Assembly (NCBI RefSeq): GCF_030408635.1
Contig: NZ_CP047198.1
Span: 1,612,001-1,676,000 of the forward strand
Direction of reading: 5' to 3'
Length of the DNA stretch: 64,000 nt
Origin: Corynebacterium coyleae
Lineage (GTDB): Bacteria; Actinomycetota; Actinomycetes; Mycobacteriales; Mycobacteriaceae
Below, piece by piece: positions 44,177 to 52,373 of this stretch; the first letter of the stretch is position 1, and the number at the start of each line of letters is the position of its first letter. The notes beneath the pieces are model-generated. The model saw only the letters and a program-made list of their open reading frames with translations, searched no databases and was not told the origin of the DNA. Both the position numbers and the translations under genes were made by a program.

Positions 44177-44356
44177 TCACATCACCTCCACCAACATCAG
44201 CACACCACCTAGGGCTGCCATAACTGCAAGAAGCGCGAGGACGGCAGTCACCGCTCTTGAGGAGCCGTTCTGATACGACGACCACACTCCACCGACGAGG
44301 ATGCCTGCAAGGAGGAACAGCAAAAGAATGAAGAATGTGTTTCCGGCACCTGTCAC
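44177..44356 (-). CDS. Small membrane protein (59 residues)
   Basis: The GTG at 44356 is preferred because AGGAGG lies 7 nt upstream; the longer frame begins at a TTG (44389) without a ribosome-binding site. The protein starts TGAGNTFFILLLFLLAGILVGG and has two hydrophobic helices with a short polar loop (SSYQNGSSR). It immediately precedes the MFS gene. A similar small protein occupies this place in C. glutamicum by recall. Function is unknown. Confidence 0.72.
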   Translation of the reverse strand: MTGAGNTFFILLLFLLAGILVGGVWSSYQNGSSRAVTAVLALLAVMAALGGVLMLVEVM

Positions 44357-44442
44357 TGGGCGAACCTCCTGCGTTATTGGCGCGTTCAAGCTGTGTACGC
44401 CGTCAGTGTAACGACGCAGTCCGATTCCGGCCGTTCGGGGCC

Positions 44443-44961
44443 TTACAGACGGCTGTCGTCATCCCCGCGTGGTTCACGCGCATAGGCGCGCAGGTTGCCG
44501 ATCCAAAACACCAGACCAGCTGTCAGCGGCGCAACAGCCCACCCGACCCCCGGCGAAACCGGCGGGACAAGCGTGAAGCTCGATCCGGTTTCCAAGACAT
44601 CGTGGGTAGGCCTGGGGTGCAGTTTGAGGCTCAACCAGTCACCAAACAAGTAGATCGAGATCGCGCCGAGTACGGCAACGGTCATGATCCACAGCATCCA
44701 CCACACAGAACCGCCGACCCTGCCGCGGCGCACGCTGCGCCACCCCACGGCGCCAAGCACCACCCCGAGCAGGAGTGCCAGCAGCACAAACCACGCAAAC
44801 CCTGTGAACTGTACATTCACAGGGCTTGCCACTTCGTCGACCCCGATACCGCCGTTTTCTGTGATCACGCCGACGTATGCGGGACGAAGACCACCCCAGG
44901 CGAAACCTCCAGCGATACCGAGGAGCAGGGCTAGCGCGAGCAGCCCTGCACCAGATCCCAT
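44443..44961 (-). CDS. Hypothetical membrane protein (172 residues)
   Basis: Four hydrophobic segments (about residues 4-25, 54-73, 84-104 and 140-158) separate short polar loops; a polar end AREPRGDDDSRL follows. FTGFAWFVLLALLLGVVLGAVG and WWMLWIMTVAVLGAISIYLFG are characteristic stretches. I do not recognise the family with certainty. The ATG at 44961 is 2 bp after the lipoprotein stop, so the two are probably translated from one mRNA. Confidence 0.75.
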   Translation of the reverse strand: MGSGAGLLALALLLGIAGGFAWGGLRPAYVGVITENGGIGVDEVASPVNVQFTGFAWFVLLALLLGVVLGAVGWRSVRRGRVGGSVWWMLWIMTVAVLGAISIYLFGDWLSLKLHPRPTHDVLETGSSFTLVPPVSPGVGWAVAPLTAGLVFWIGNLRAYAREPRGDDDSRL

Positions 44962-44963
44962 CA

Positions 44964-45674
44964 CTAGTTGCAGAACTTCCAGCGGCCGTCTTCCTTCTCG
45001 AAGATCATGACCTGGGTTTCTTCACCGTTTGCGTTCTTTGCAGTCAGGTTGGCAGACGCACGGTTACCGTCCACACGAACGTCGGAGATGCTGACCTCGG
45101 ACTTCGGCAGCTCGAGCGCCTGGCCCTGCTGCTCAGCAAGGCGGCCCGCCTCTTCAACCTGCTCAAGGGTCAGACCCTGACGCTCCAGTTCCTCCATCAT
45201 CGGGTCAGCGACTGCCTTACAGGAATTGTCCAAGATGGTGCGGGTCCAGTCAGCGAAAGAACCCGGGTTCAGCACAGCACGTGCAGTGTCTTCCATCTGC
45301 TTGCGGTCTTCGTCGGTGCCTTCCTGTGCGCCCTCGAGCGGCTGGTTGGTGTTTTCCGGCATGCCGTTCTCAAACGGATTGGCAAGGGTCGGCGCCTCGC
45401 CCTGGTTGCCGCCCTCTTCCTTCGACTCCTTCTTCTTCGAAGTCGTGGCGGTTGCCTTCTTCTCGTCCTTCTTTGCGTCGTCCTTCTTTCCTTCGCTCTT
45501 ATCGGCATTCTCGGACACCGTGGACTCGACAGCCGTATCGGCCGGAGCAGCCTCAGCAGCGGTGGACAGCCCTCCGGACTTGCCTTCGTCGGAGGATCCG
45601 CATGCCGAAAGCGGAAGTACGAGCATTGCTGCAGCTACGCATGCTGCCATGCCGGACGTAGTGTTCATCTTCAT
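44964..45674 (-). CDS. Putative lipoprotein
   Basis: The signal peptide MKMNTTSGMAACVAAAMLVL ends in the lipobox LSAC (Cys at about residue 25). A Lys/Glu/Ala/Ser-rich linker runs to about residue 110 (repeated KDEKK and SKKKE). A C-terminal globular domain of about 110 residues follows (GSFADWTRTILDNSCKAVAD, VMIFEKEDGRWKFCN), resembling small secreted NTF2-like or DUF4878-type domains. GGAAGG is 8 nt before the ATG. It is predicted to be lipid-anchored outside the membrane; the function is unknown. Confidence 0.82.
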   Translation of the reverse strand: MKMNTTSGMAACVAAAMLVLPLSACGSSDEGKSGGLSTAAEAAPADTAVESTVSENADKSEGKKDDAKKDEKKATATTSKKKESKEEGGNQGEAPTLANPFENGMPENTNQPLEGAQEGTDEDRKQMEDTARAVLNPGSFADWTRTILDNSCKAVADPMMEELERQGLTLEQVEEAGRLAEQQGQALELPKSEVSISDVRVDGNRASANLTAKNANGEETQVMIFEKEDGRWKFCN

Positions 45675-45753
45675 CTTTGACTACCTTCCTAGTTTCACCC
45701 CATCCGTTCGCTGGACGCGGGCAACCGTCTTGAGCGTGGATTGGCGCCACGAC

Positions 45754-45807
45754 GGGACGTTCGTCCCAAAGAGTACCAACGCAACGCTTACCTGACGGTT
45801 GAACGTC
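45754..45807. promoter_or_regulatory. Candidate operators between the lipoprotein and TetR genes
   Basis: GGGACGTTCGTCCC (45754-45767) is a palindrome with 6-bp arms around a 2-bp centre. A related inverted repeat, GACGGTTGAACGTC, lies at 45794-45807. Both share GGACGTTC on one strand. They lie centrally in the 210-bp divergent region and may bind the adjacent TetR regulator. Confidence 0.4.
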
Positions 45808-45884
45808 CGTACTATTGTTCTGAATGGTTCCTGTGAAGTCACGTAAACCCATGTTTCGGCCACTTCGGTCTAGGGTGGTGTGTC

Positions 45885-46442
45885 ATGCAATTGTCTCGCG
45901 AGCGCATCACGCAGGCGGCGCTTGAGCTGCTGTCTGGGTACGGTTTGGCTGATGTTTCCATGCGGCGTGTGGCGTCGTCGCTGGGCGTCGCCCCCGGCGC
46001 GTTGTACTGGCATATCGCCAACAAGCAGGAGTTGCTCGCGTCGTTGGCGGAGCATATTGTGCGCCCGCTCATGAGCGATCCAGTTGCCGACCCAGCTGAG
46101 CTAAGTCGCGCGCTGCGGGAAGCGGTGCTCGGCATCCGCGATGGCGCAGAGGTGCTTGTGGCTGCAGTGAGTCAGCCGGACGCTGAGGTTCGCGCCCAGT
46201 TGTCGGAATTGTTTATTGCGTCGGTGCGTGAGTATTCGGGTGAGGGGTCGTCGTCAAGCGAGATGCGTGCTGTGGCTCTCGGCCTGTTGCATTTGACGCT
46301 TGGGGATGCCGCCGTGCACCAAGCAAGCACACAACTTGCGGAAGCGACCGGCAGTGTTTCGGACACGTACGAAGACGATTCTGCGCAGACGCATGCTGCG
46401 GCCGTGAAGTTTTTGCTGGACGGTTTGGCGCAGCACTCGTAG
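45885..46442 (+). CDS. TetR family transcriptional regulator
   Basis: The 185-residue product has an N-terminal TetR helix-turn-helix: RITQAALELLSGYGLADVSM, RRVASSLGVAPGALYWHIAN, KQELLASLAEHI. The C-terminal ligand domain is divergent, with no effector suggested. It is divergent from the lipoprotein gene and upstream of glgX by 39 bp. Inverted repeats between it and the lipoprotein gene are candidate operators. One interspersed motif variant (GGGGTCGTCGTCAAGC) lies within it at 46244-46259. Confidence 0.9.
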   Translation: MQLSRERITQAALELLSGYGLADVSMRRVASSLGVAPGALYWHIANKQELLASLAEHIVRPLMSDPVADPAELSRALREAVLGIRDGAEVLVAAVSQPDAEVRAQLSELFIASVREYSGEGSSSSEMRAVALGLLHLTLGDAAVHQASTQLAEATGSVSDTYEDDSAQTHAAAVKFLLDGLAQHS

Positions 46443-46481
46443 CCCGGGCAGTGTCGAGCGGGTGCACTATGCTCGGGCAGC

Positions 46482-48671
46482 ATGACTGAGACGACGCATC
46501 CGGATCTGCAGCAGCAAGTCTGGCCTGGCTCCGCACATCCGCTGGGCTCGACGTTTGATGGGGCGGGGACGAACTTTGCACTGTTTTCGGGGGTTGCTGA
46601 TGCAGTTGAGCTTTGTCTTATCGACGACACCGGCGCCGAAACGCGTATCTCCCTCGACGAGGTGGATAACCATGTCTGGCACGCTTACCTGCCCGGTGTT
46701 GGCCCAGGTCAGCGTTATGGCTACCGCGTGCACGGGCCGTGGGACCCGGCCGACGGCAAGCGTTGCGATCCCAGCAAGCTGCTCGTGGACCCGTACGCGC
46801 GCGCCTTTGATGGGGAGTTTGATCAGCATTCCTCGCTGTTTTCCTACGACGTCAACGCAGAAGAACCTGGTACCGGTCGCAATGAAGAAGACTCGCTCGG
46901 CCACACGATGTTGTCGGTGGTGATCAACCCGTTCTTCGACTGGGGCGACGACCGCGCGCCGAAGATCCCTGATGAGGAGATGGTGATCTACGAGTGCCAT
47001 GTCAAGGGCATGACACAGACCCACCCGGGCATTCCTGAGCAGTTGCGCGGCACCTATGCGGGTATGGCGCACCCGGTAATGGTGGATTACCTCACCGACC
47101 TTGGTGTGACCTCGATTGAGTTGCTGCCGGTGCACCAATTTTTGCAAGACGACCGCCTACTCAAACTCGGGTTGCGCAACTACTGGGGCTACAACACGTT
47201 CGGTTTCTTCGCCCCGGAGCACAGCTACGCCTCCTCCTCTGCCCCTGGCGATGCCGTGGCCGAGTTCAAACAGATGGTGCGCGCCTACCACGAGGCCGGC
47301 ATCGAGGTGATCCTGGATGTGGTATACAACCACACCGCGGAGGGCAACCACATGGGCCCGACAATTGCGTTTCGTGGCATTGATAACGAGGCGTATTACA
47401 GGCTTGTCGACGACAACCGGTTCCTCTATATGGACTACACCGGCACTGGTAACTCGTTGAATGTGCGCTACCCGCACTCCCTGCAGTTGATTATGGATTC
47501 GCTGCGCTACTGGGTCACCGAGATGCACGTCGACGGGTTCCGCTTCGACCTCGCCTCGACCCTCGCGCGCGAGTTTTCAGACGTGGACCGTCTGGCCACC
47601 TTCTTCGACTTGGTTCAACAGGACCCGGTGGTGAGCCAGGTCAAACTCATCGCCGAGCCGTGGGATGTGGGCGAAGGCGGCTACCAGGTCGGTAACTTCC
47701 CTGCCCTGTGGAGCGAGTGGAACGGCAAGTACCGCGACACCATGCGTGACTTTTGGCGCGGCGAGGACTCCACTCTCGGCGAGTTCGCCTCCCGCCTGAC
47801 CGGCTCGTCGGACCTGTACCAACACAACGGGCGCCGCCCGACCGCGTCGATCAACTTCATCACCGCACACGACGGGTTTACCTTGAACGACCTGGTCAGT
47901 TACAACGACAAGCACAACGAAGCCAACGGCGAAGACAGCCGCGATGGCGAGAACCACAACCGGTCCTGGAACTGTGGTGTGGAGGGCCACACGGACGACC
48001 CTGTGGTGCTCGACCTGCGAGCACGGCAACGCCGCAACTTCCTGACCACACTCTTGCTATCTCAGGGCACCCCGATGCTCGCTCACGGCGACGAGATCGC
48101 ACGCACCCAGGGCGGTAACAACAACGTGTACTGCCAGGACAACGAGACGGCTTGGATGGACTGGTCCAACCTTGAAAGCGCAGCAGACCTGCACGAATTC
48201 ACGCGTCGGCTCATCGCTTTGCGCCGAGATCATCCGGTGTTTCGCCGCCGCAGGTTCCTCGAGGGCGGTGCGCTTGGCGACGACGAACACGGCCGAGAGA
48301 TCGCTTGGCTCACCCCCGACTGCCGTCTCATGACACAAGACGATTGGAACGCCGCCTTCGGCCGTGCACTTATGGTTCACCTCGATGGCGAAGCGATCGC
48401 GGAACCCGATAGCCGCGGCCAGCGCATCGTGGACGATTCATTCCTTCTCATGTTCAACGCCCATTATGAGGACATTGACTTCACTGTTCCCGGCGCAAAG
48501 TTTGGCGACGAATGGGAGATCGTCGTCGATACGACTGGCCCCCTCGGCTACCGTGAAGGCGCACAGCCCATCGGTCCGGATTCGACTGTCACCGTCGGCC
48601 AGCGCTCGACCGTGGTGCTGCGCCGTACGCAACCGCCCGCTGGAGCGGGCCGAAAGGAAGACAACGCCTAA
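46482..48671 (+). CDS. glgX: Glycogen debranching enzyme GlgX
   Basis: The 729-residue GH13 isoamylase-type enzyme removes short side chains left by phosphorylase. An N-terminal carbohydrate-binding domain begins PLGSTFDGAGTNFALFS. The catalytic barrel has VILDVVYNHTAEG, DGFRFDLASTLAR (nucleophile Asp), KLIAEPWDVGEGGYQVG (acid Glu) and NFITAHDGFTLNDLVSYN. It is functionally linked to glgP in this window. Its stop TAA directly abuts the ATG of the exonuclease gene. Confidence 0.96.
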   Translation: MTETTHPDLQQQVWPGSAHPLGSTFDGAGTNFALFSGVADAVELCLIDDTGAETRISLDEVDNHVWHAYLPGVGPGQRYGYRVHGPWDPADGKRCDPSKLLVDPYARAFDGEFDQHSSLFSYDVNAEEPGTGRNEEDSLGHTMLSVVINPFFDWGDDRAPKIPDEEMVIYECHVKGMTQTHPGIPEQLRGTYAGMAHPVMVDYLTDLGVTSIELLPVHQFLQDDRLLKLGLRNYWGYNTFGFFAPEHSYASSSAPGDAVAEFKQMVRAYHEAGIEVILDVVYNHTAEGNHMGPTIAFRGIDNEAYYRLVDDNRFLYMDYTGTGNSLNVRYPHSLQLIMDSLRYWVTEMHVDGFRFDLASTLAREFSDVDRLATFFDLVQQDPVVSQVKLIAEPWDVGEGGYQVGNFPALWSEWNGKYRDTMRDFWRGEDSTLGEFASRLTGSSDLYQHNGRRPTASINFITAHDGFTLNDLVSYNDKHNEANGEDSRDGENHNRSWNCGVEGHTDDPVVLDLRARQRRNFLTTLLLSQGTPMLAHGDEIARTQGGNNNVYCQDNETAWMDWSNLESAADLHEFTRRLIALRRDHPVFRRRRFLEGGALGDDEHGREIAWLTPDCRLMTQDDWNAAFGRALMVHLDGEAIAEPDSRGQRIVDDSFLLMFNAHYEDIDFTVPGAKFGDEWEIVVDTTGPLGYREGAQPIGPDSTVTVGQRSTVVLRRTQPPAGAGRKEDNA
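47402..47417 (-). repeat. Interspersed motif copy GTTGTCGTCGACAAGC
   Basis: Read on the minus strand inside glgX, encoding LVDDN. Confidence 0.3.
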
Positions 48672-50033
48672 ATGATTTCCGCTCATGGTGCAACGTTGAC
48701 TGTGACCAACGACGCCCTCACCGTGACCCCAACTGCCCTCCTCGCCTCGCTGCGCGGCGACTCCTCGGACCGCACCGTTAGTATTGCGGATATCACCGGC
48801 GTGGATATCACCGAAGGTGACGCATGGTCGCCGACCAAAGTGGATGTTGCCACCACCGGTGCTCCGCTGACCGTCTGGTTCGCACCGGGAGACGTCGATG
48901 GCGCAAAGAAGCTACGCACGCTTCTCGACGACGCCAAGCACGGCAAGGCCCCCACCACCGCTACCGCCGACGGCGGAGCAGGCATTCCTGGCTTCTCCTT
49001 CGTCGGTTTCGATGTGGAAACCGCGAACCGTCGCTGGGGCTCGATCTGTCAGATCGGGTTGGTCAAGATTGTCGACGGCGAAGAGGTCGAGCGAAAGTCT
49101 TGGTTATGTAAGCCGCCTGCCGGTTTAGACGAGTTCGAATCCGGCAACGTTGCTATCCACGGCATTTCTGCTGAGGATGTCACTGATGCCCCAGACGTGC
49201 GCGACTGTATCGCGGAAATGACCACCTTTGTCGGGGATTTACCCCTTGTCGCGCACAACGCACAGTTCGATGCCGCCGCACTTCGCGATGCTTGCTTGGC
49301 CTCCTCCATCGCCGTCCCGAAGATGCTGTTCGCGTGCACGTTGGCACAGGCCCGCGCTACCAAGCTGGATGTGGCAAACCACAAGCTTCCAACCCTTGCG
49401 CAGCACTTCGGCGTTTCCTTGGACAACCACCACGATGCCTGCGAAGATGCCGCTGCGTGCGCCGGTGTGATGGTTGGTCTCGCCCGGGAGGCCGGCCACA
49501 CCGGCAGCCTGATGAGCTTCATCCACGACACCGGGTTCACGCTCGGATCGATCGACGACGCCCGCGTCACCCCTGTCCTCCGCGACCGCTCCGGTGCCGG
49601 CCGCGCGGTGCAGGCGAAGCAGGTCGCCGAAGGTGGTGTCGCTGCTGCCGTTGCCGCCACCGCCGAGCCACGTGGTTCCAACCAGGCCGGGCCGGTGAAG
49701 AAGGAGCGCAAACCCGCTCCGTGGCAGTCGGTGGCCACCCCGGACACCGTGCCGGAGCCAGATGCTCAAGCCGACCCGAACGCTCCTCTGTACGGCGAGC
49801 ACGTCACCTTAACCGGTGAGTTCGAACCGCACGATAAGGGCGAGTTGTGGGACGCGATTGCGAAGCAGGGCGCGCAGGTGGGCAAGAACGTCACCAAGAA
49901 AACGACCATCCTGGTTGTCGGCGAATGGTCGAGTGTGACCTCGAAGGAGAAACGAGCCCGCGAACTGCAGGAAAAGGGCCAGGACATTCAGATTTGGCAG
50001 GCCCCGAAACTCCTCAAGGTACTCGGTCTGTAA
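48672..50033 (+). CDS. DnaQ-type exonuclease with N-terminal PH-like and C-terminal BRCT domains
   Basis: The 453-residue product has three parts. Residues 1-95 are a small beta-rich domain (ALTVTPTALLASLRG, DITGVDITEGDAWSPTKVDV) resembling DUF4429/PH-like modules. Residues about 110-280 are a DEDDh 3'-5' exonuclease: FVGFDVETANRRWGSICQIG, VAHNAQFDAAALRDA, and HHDACEDAAACAGVM. A linker follows, then a BRCT domain at about 375-453 (GEHVTLTGEFEPHDKGELWD, VTKKTTILVVGEWSS). This suggests a repair-associated exonuclease rather than the replicative proofreader. AAAGGAAG is upstream; the ATG abuts the glgX stop. Confidence 0.88.
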   Translation: MISAHGATLTVTNDALTVTPTALLASLRGDSSDRTVSIADITGVDITEGDAWSPTKVDVATTGAPLTVWFAPGDVDGAKKLRTLLDDAKHGKAPTTATADGGAGIPGFSFVGFDVETANRRWGSICQIGLVKIVDGEEVERKSWLCKPPAGLDEFESGNVAIHGISAEDVTDAPDVRDCIAEMTTFVGDLPLVAHNAQFDAAALRDACLASSIAVPKMLFACTLAQARATKLDVANHKLPTLAQHFGVSLDNHHDACEDAAACAGVMVGLAREAGHTGSLMSFIHDTGFTLGSIDDARVTPVLRDRSGAGRAVQAKQVAEGGVAAAVAATAEPRGSNQAGPVKKERKPAPWQSVATPDTVPEPDAQADPNAPLYGEHVTLTGEFEPHDKGELWDAIAKQGAQVGKNVTKKTTILVVGEWSSVTSKEKRARELQEKGQDIQIWQAPKLLKVLGL

Positions 50034-50085
50034 AAAGTTTTGGTTCGGATGGAACCGGGGCGGTGTTGGCTACGTCTAACTGAGT

Positions 50086-50688
50086 ATGTACGTAGTAGAA
50101 ACTCTTCCCCGCCCTGTCCACCAAGATGCTATTGAATTGCGGCTGGCGCGTCGCGACGACGTCGCGCCATCGTCGTCGTCACGTTCCTGGCTCACGCCTG
50201 GCTTTTCGGCCTCGACCGCGTTTATCAACCTTGCACCGCGCCTGGTGTGTGTCTTTACCGTCGACGACGGTCCGGCGCTGACCCACCAACAAATCGGTGA
50301 GCTCACGCCGAGCATGAACCAGCTCTGGAATGGTGCCGCTGACCGGTTGGCGAAGCGGGCGCTCGTCGACACGGGCGTCGAGTTTTTGGTGCGCAATCCC
50401 GCTGCCGCGCTGGAGCAGACCGGCCTTCCGCCCGGTTTAGAGGTAGGTGGACACGGTGTGCCACCCACCGCGTGGCTCGCTCACCCGAAAACGTTTACGG
50501 TGATGCACCGCCATTTCCAGACGGTGCTCGACCCCCACCACGAGCTGGTCTACGCCACCCGCGACGACCAGGAACTGTTTATCTTCGACGCACCGCTGCA
50601 TCACGTCCGCGACATCCTGGGGCGCGGCGCGCTGATGACATACTCGGTCGGCTTCCCGCTAATGCACGATCCGCCAGTTTCCGGGTAA
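50086..50688 (+). CDS. Hypothetical protein (200 residues)
   Basis: I do not recognise a family. The protein has no signal peptide or membrane helix. It contains a Ser run (APSSSSRSWLTPGFSASTAF), FINLAPRLVCVFTVDDGPAL, an internal FTVMHRHFQTVLDPHHELVY block with several His residues, and FIFDAPLHHVRDILGRG near the C-terminus. It lies 53 bp after the exonuclease gene and 14 bp before the alarmone synthetase gene, so they may be co-transcribed. Confidence 0.7.
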   Translation: MYVVETLPRPVHQDAIELRLARRDDVAPSSSSRSWLTPGFSASTAFINLAPRLVCVFTVDDGPALTHQQIGELTPSMNQLWNGAADRLAKRALVDTGVEFLVRNPAAALEQTGLPPGLEVGGHGVPPTAWLAHPKTFTVMHRHFQTVLDPHHELVYATRDDQELFIFDAPLHHVRDILGRGALMTYSVGFPLMHDPPVSG

Positions 50689-50702
50689 GCTCACCCGCCG
50701 AC

Positions 50703-51734
50703 ATGAGTACTTCAAAACAACCGGCCAAGCGAAACAAGGAAGCTGACGACACAATCGCACGTCTCGGCTCCACCTACTTCGCTTGGGTAAACGCACACGA
50801 GGACGTGGCGATGACCTTCCGCCACGCCCTCCATGAACTCATGCGCGATGCCGGCGTGAATTTCGACCGCGTAGATGCACGAGTAAAGTCCTGGACCTCG
50901 TTGAAGGAAAAAGCCCGCAAAACTCGCGACGGTGAGTTGCTCTACCCCGACCCGTGGCACGACATCAAAGACATCATCGGCGCCCGTATCACCGTGCTGC
51001 ACTCGACCGAGATCCCTGCAGTGCAGCGCCTGCTCGCCGACGAGTTTGAGGTGTTGCGCAGCGTGGACAAAGCCGAAGAAACCCGAGTCGCCGGCAACTT
51101 CGGCTACGGCTCGCACCACCTTGTCGTCCGTGTTGAGGAGCAATCCGAGGGCCTTGAGGAGTTCGTCGGCCAAGTCTTCGAGGTGCAGATTCGTACAGTG
51201 CTGCAGCATGCGTGGGCGGAGTTTGAGCACGACATCAGGTACAAACGCTCAGCGGAAAAACTCGACCCGCAGGTGGACCGCGCGTTCACCCTCGCCGCGG
51301 GACTTATCGAGCTAGCCGATCAGCAGTTTGACCAAATTTCAACCTTGGCAGACCCGCAGGAAAAGGTGCACACCGACGTGGACACCGAAATCTCGCCTGA
51401 GACACTGCCGGGCATTCTGACCGTGTTGCTTGGCAGCCAGTTTCCGCTCTCACGCGCGGGCGACTACCGCTTCCTCACCGAGTTGCTGCGTGCCCACGGC
51501 ATTGAGCTTGTCTCGGACGTTGCGGACCTGACCAACCCAGCAGACATCGAGGCTGTCTCCAACTCGATGAACTACTCATTCGTCCCGGGGCAAGTGCGCA
51601 TTATCGACGATCTGCTGCTCAACCGGTTCGGCACCGAACACATCGAGAAAACCTGGGATTCGGGAAACCGCCCAGAGGTGCGCCGCAAGCGGCTCAACGG
51701 CCGTCTAGCCCGGCTACGCGGCAGCATCGATTAG
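50703..51734 (+). CDS. Small alarmone synthetase (RelA/SpoT synthetase domain protein)
   Basis: The 343-residue protein has a (p)ppGpp synthetase domain but no HD hydrolase or TGS/ACT region. Motifs are RVKSWTSLKEKARK (ATP-binding RxKxxxS), DIIGARITVLHSTEIPAVQ, NFGYGSHHLVVRVEE, and FEVQIRTVLQHAWAEFEHDIRYK. The catalytic residues look intact. C. glutamicum has comparable small synthetases. The ATG at 50703 begins MSTSKQPAKRNKEADD; the long frame upstream is out of context with the preceding gene. Confidence 0.9.
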   Translation: MSTSKQPAKRNKEADDTIARLGSTYFAWVNAHEDVAMTFRHALHELMRDAGVNFDRVDARVKSWTSLKEKARKTRDGELLYPDPWHDIKDIIGARITVLHSTEIPAVQRLLADEFEVLRSVDKAEETRVAGNFGYGSHHLVVRVEEQSEGLEEFVGQVFEVQIRTVLQHAWAEFEHDIRYKRSAEKLDPQVDRAFTLAAGLIELADQQFDQISTLADPQEKVHTDVDTEISPETLPGILTVLLGSQFPLSRAGDYRFLTELLRAHGIELVSDVADLTNPADIEAVSNSMNYSFVPGQVRIIDDLLLNRFGTEHIEKTWDSGNRPEVRRKRLNGRLARLRGSID

Positions 51735-51740
51735 CTGCGT

Positions 51741-52124
51741 TTAGTCCCGCCGCCCCATGAGGCGGTCGATTTCGCGGCGTTCCTTCTTCGTGGGGCGCCC
51801 AGTTCCGCGATCGCGCACAGGAGGTGCCGCGAAAAGTTCACGTGGCGGTGGCGGCGGACTGTGGTCGATGTAGCAGGTGCGCGCCACCGGTGCGCCAACG
51901 CGCTTCGACACCGTCGCTGTAACCTCGAGAATGTACTCGTGGTGGTTCTTCCATACCCGCACCGTGTCTCCCGGCACGACCTGGACGGCAGGTTTGACTG
52001 CCTTGCCACCGATCTTGACGTGCCCAGCACGAACGGCTTCGGCGGCCTGGCTGCGTGTTTTGAAGATCCGCACGGCCCACAGCCAGGCGTCGATACGGAC
52101 GGCTTTGCCTGACGGTTCGATCAA
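51741..52124 (-). CDS. S4-domain RNA-binding protein (Hsp15-like)
   Basis: The 127-residue product has an S4 RNA-binding domain at about 8-60 (VRIDAWLWAVRIFKTRSQAA, GHVKIGGKAVKPAVQVVPGD) and a basic C-terminal tail (GRPTKKERREIDRLMGRRD). E. coli Hsp15 rescues stalled 50S subunits carrying nascent chains. The start is a TTG at 52124 just after the small membrane gene; no ATG fits the domain. Confidence 0.87.
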   Translation of the reverse strand: MIEPSGKAVRIDAWLWAVRIFKTRSQAAEAVRAGHVKIGGKAVKPAVQVVPGDTVRVWKNHHEYILEVTATVSKRVGAPVARTCYIDHSPPPPPRELFAAPPVRDRGTGRPTKKERREIDRLMGRRD

Positions 52125-52128
52125 GGCG

Positions 52129-52362
52129 CTAGTAACGGTCCTGGTGGTTGACGATCTTTTGGACTTTGTTCCAATTCACAAAACCACCCGCAACTCCGAT
52201 GACGAGCCCAAGCACCAGAATCGTCCAGGACTGCATCAGCAGACCGAACGCGATGCCGCCGGCGAGGCCGCCGCCGGCCCACACCAGCGCGTCGCGCGAG
52301 TATTTGCGCACGGCGGCTTTTCGTTGGTCGATCGGGTTGTTTGGGCGCGGCTGCATAGTCAT
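52129..52362 (-). CDS. Small membrane protein (77 residues)
   Basis: From the ATG at 52362 the protein starts MTMQPRPNNPIDQRKAAVRK. It has two adjacent hydrophobic helices (LVWAGGGLAGGIAFGLLMQ, WTILVLGLVIGVAGGFVNW) and a short polar end. The topology resembles small AtpI-like or DUF proteins, but no family is certain. It sits between yigZ (11 bp) and the S4 gene (4 bp). No clear ribosome-binding site is present, so translational coupling is likely. Confidence 0.72.
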   Translation of the reverse strand: MTMQPRPNNPIDQRKAAVRKYSRDALVWAGGGLAGGIAFGLLMQSWTILVLGLVIGVAGGFVNWNKVQKIVNHQDRY

Positions 52363-52373
52363 GGCATGCAATT

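Noticed and set aside
50034-50085. Terminator after the exonuclease gene (GGTTCGGATGGAACC)
   Set aside because: Only a 5-bp stem and no T-run; the next gene follows closely on the same strand.
52340-52362. GGCTGCATAGT before the small membrane gene as another palindromic repeat copy
   Set aside because: Only one arm is similar (the other arm is absent), so it may be chance.
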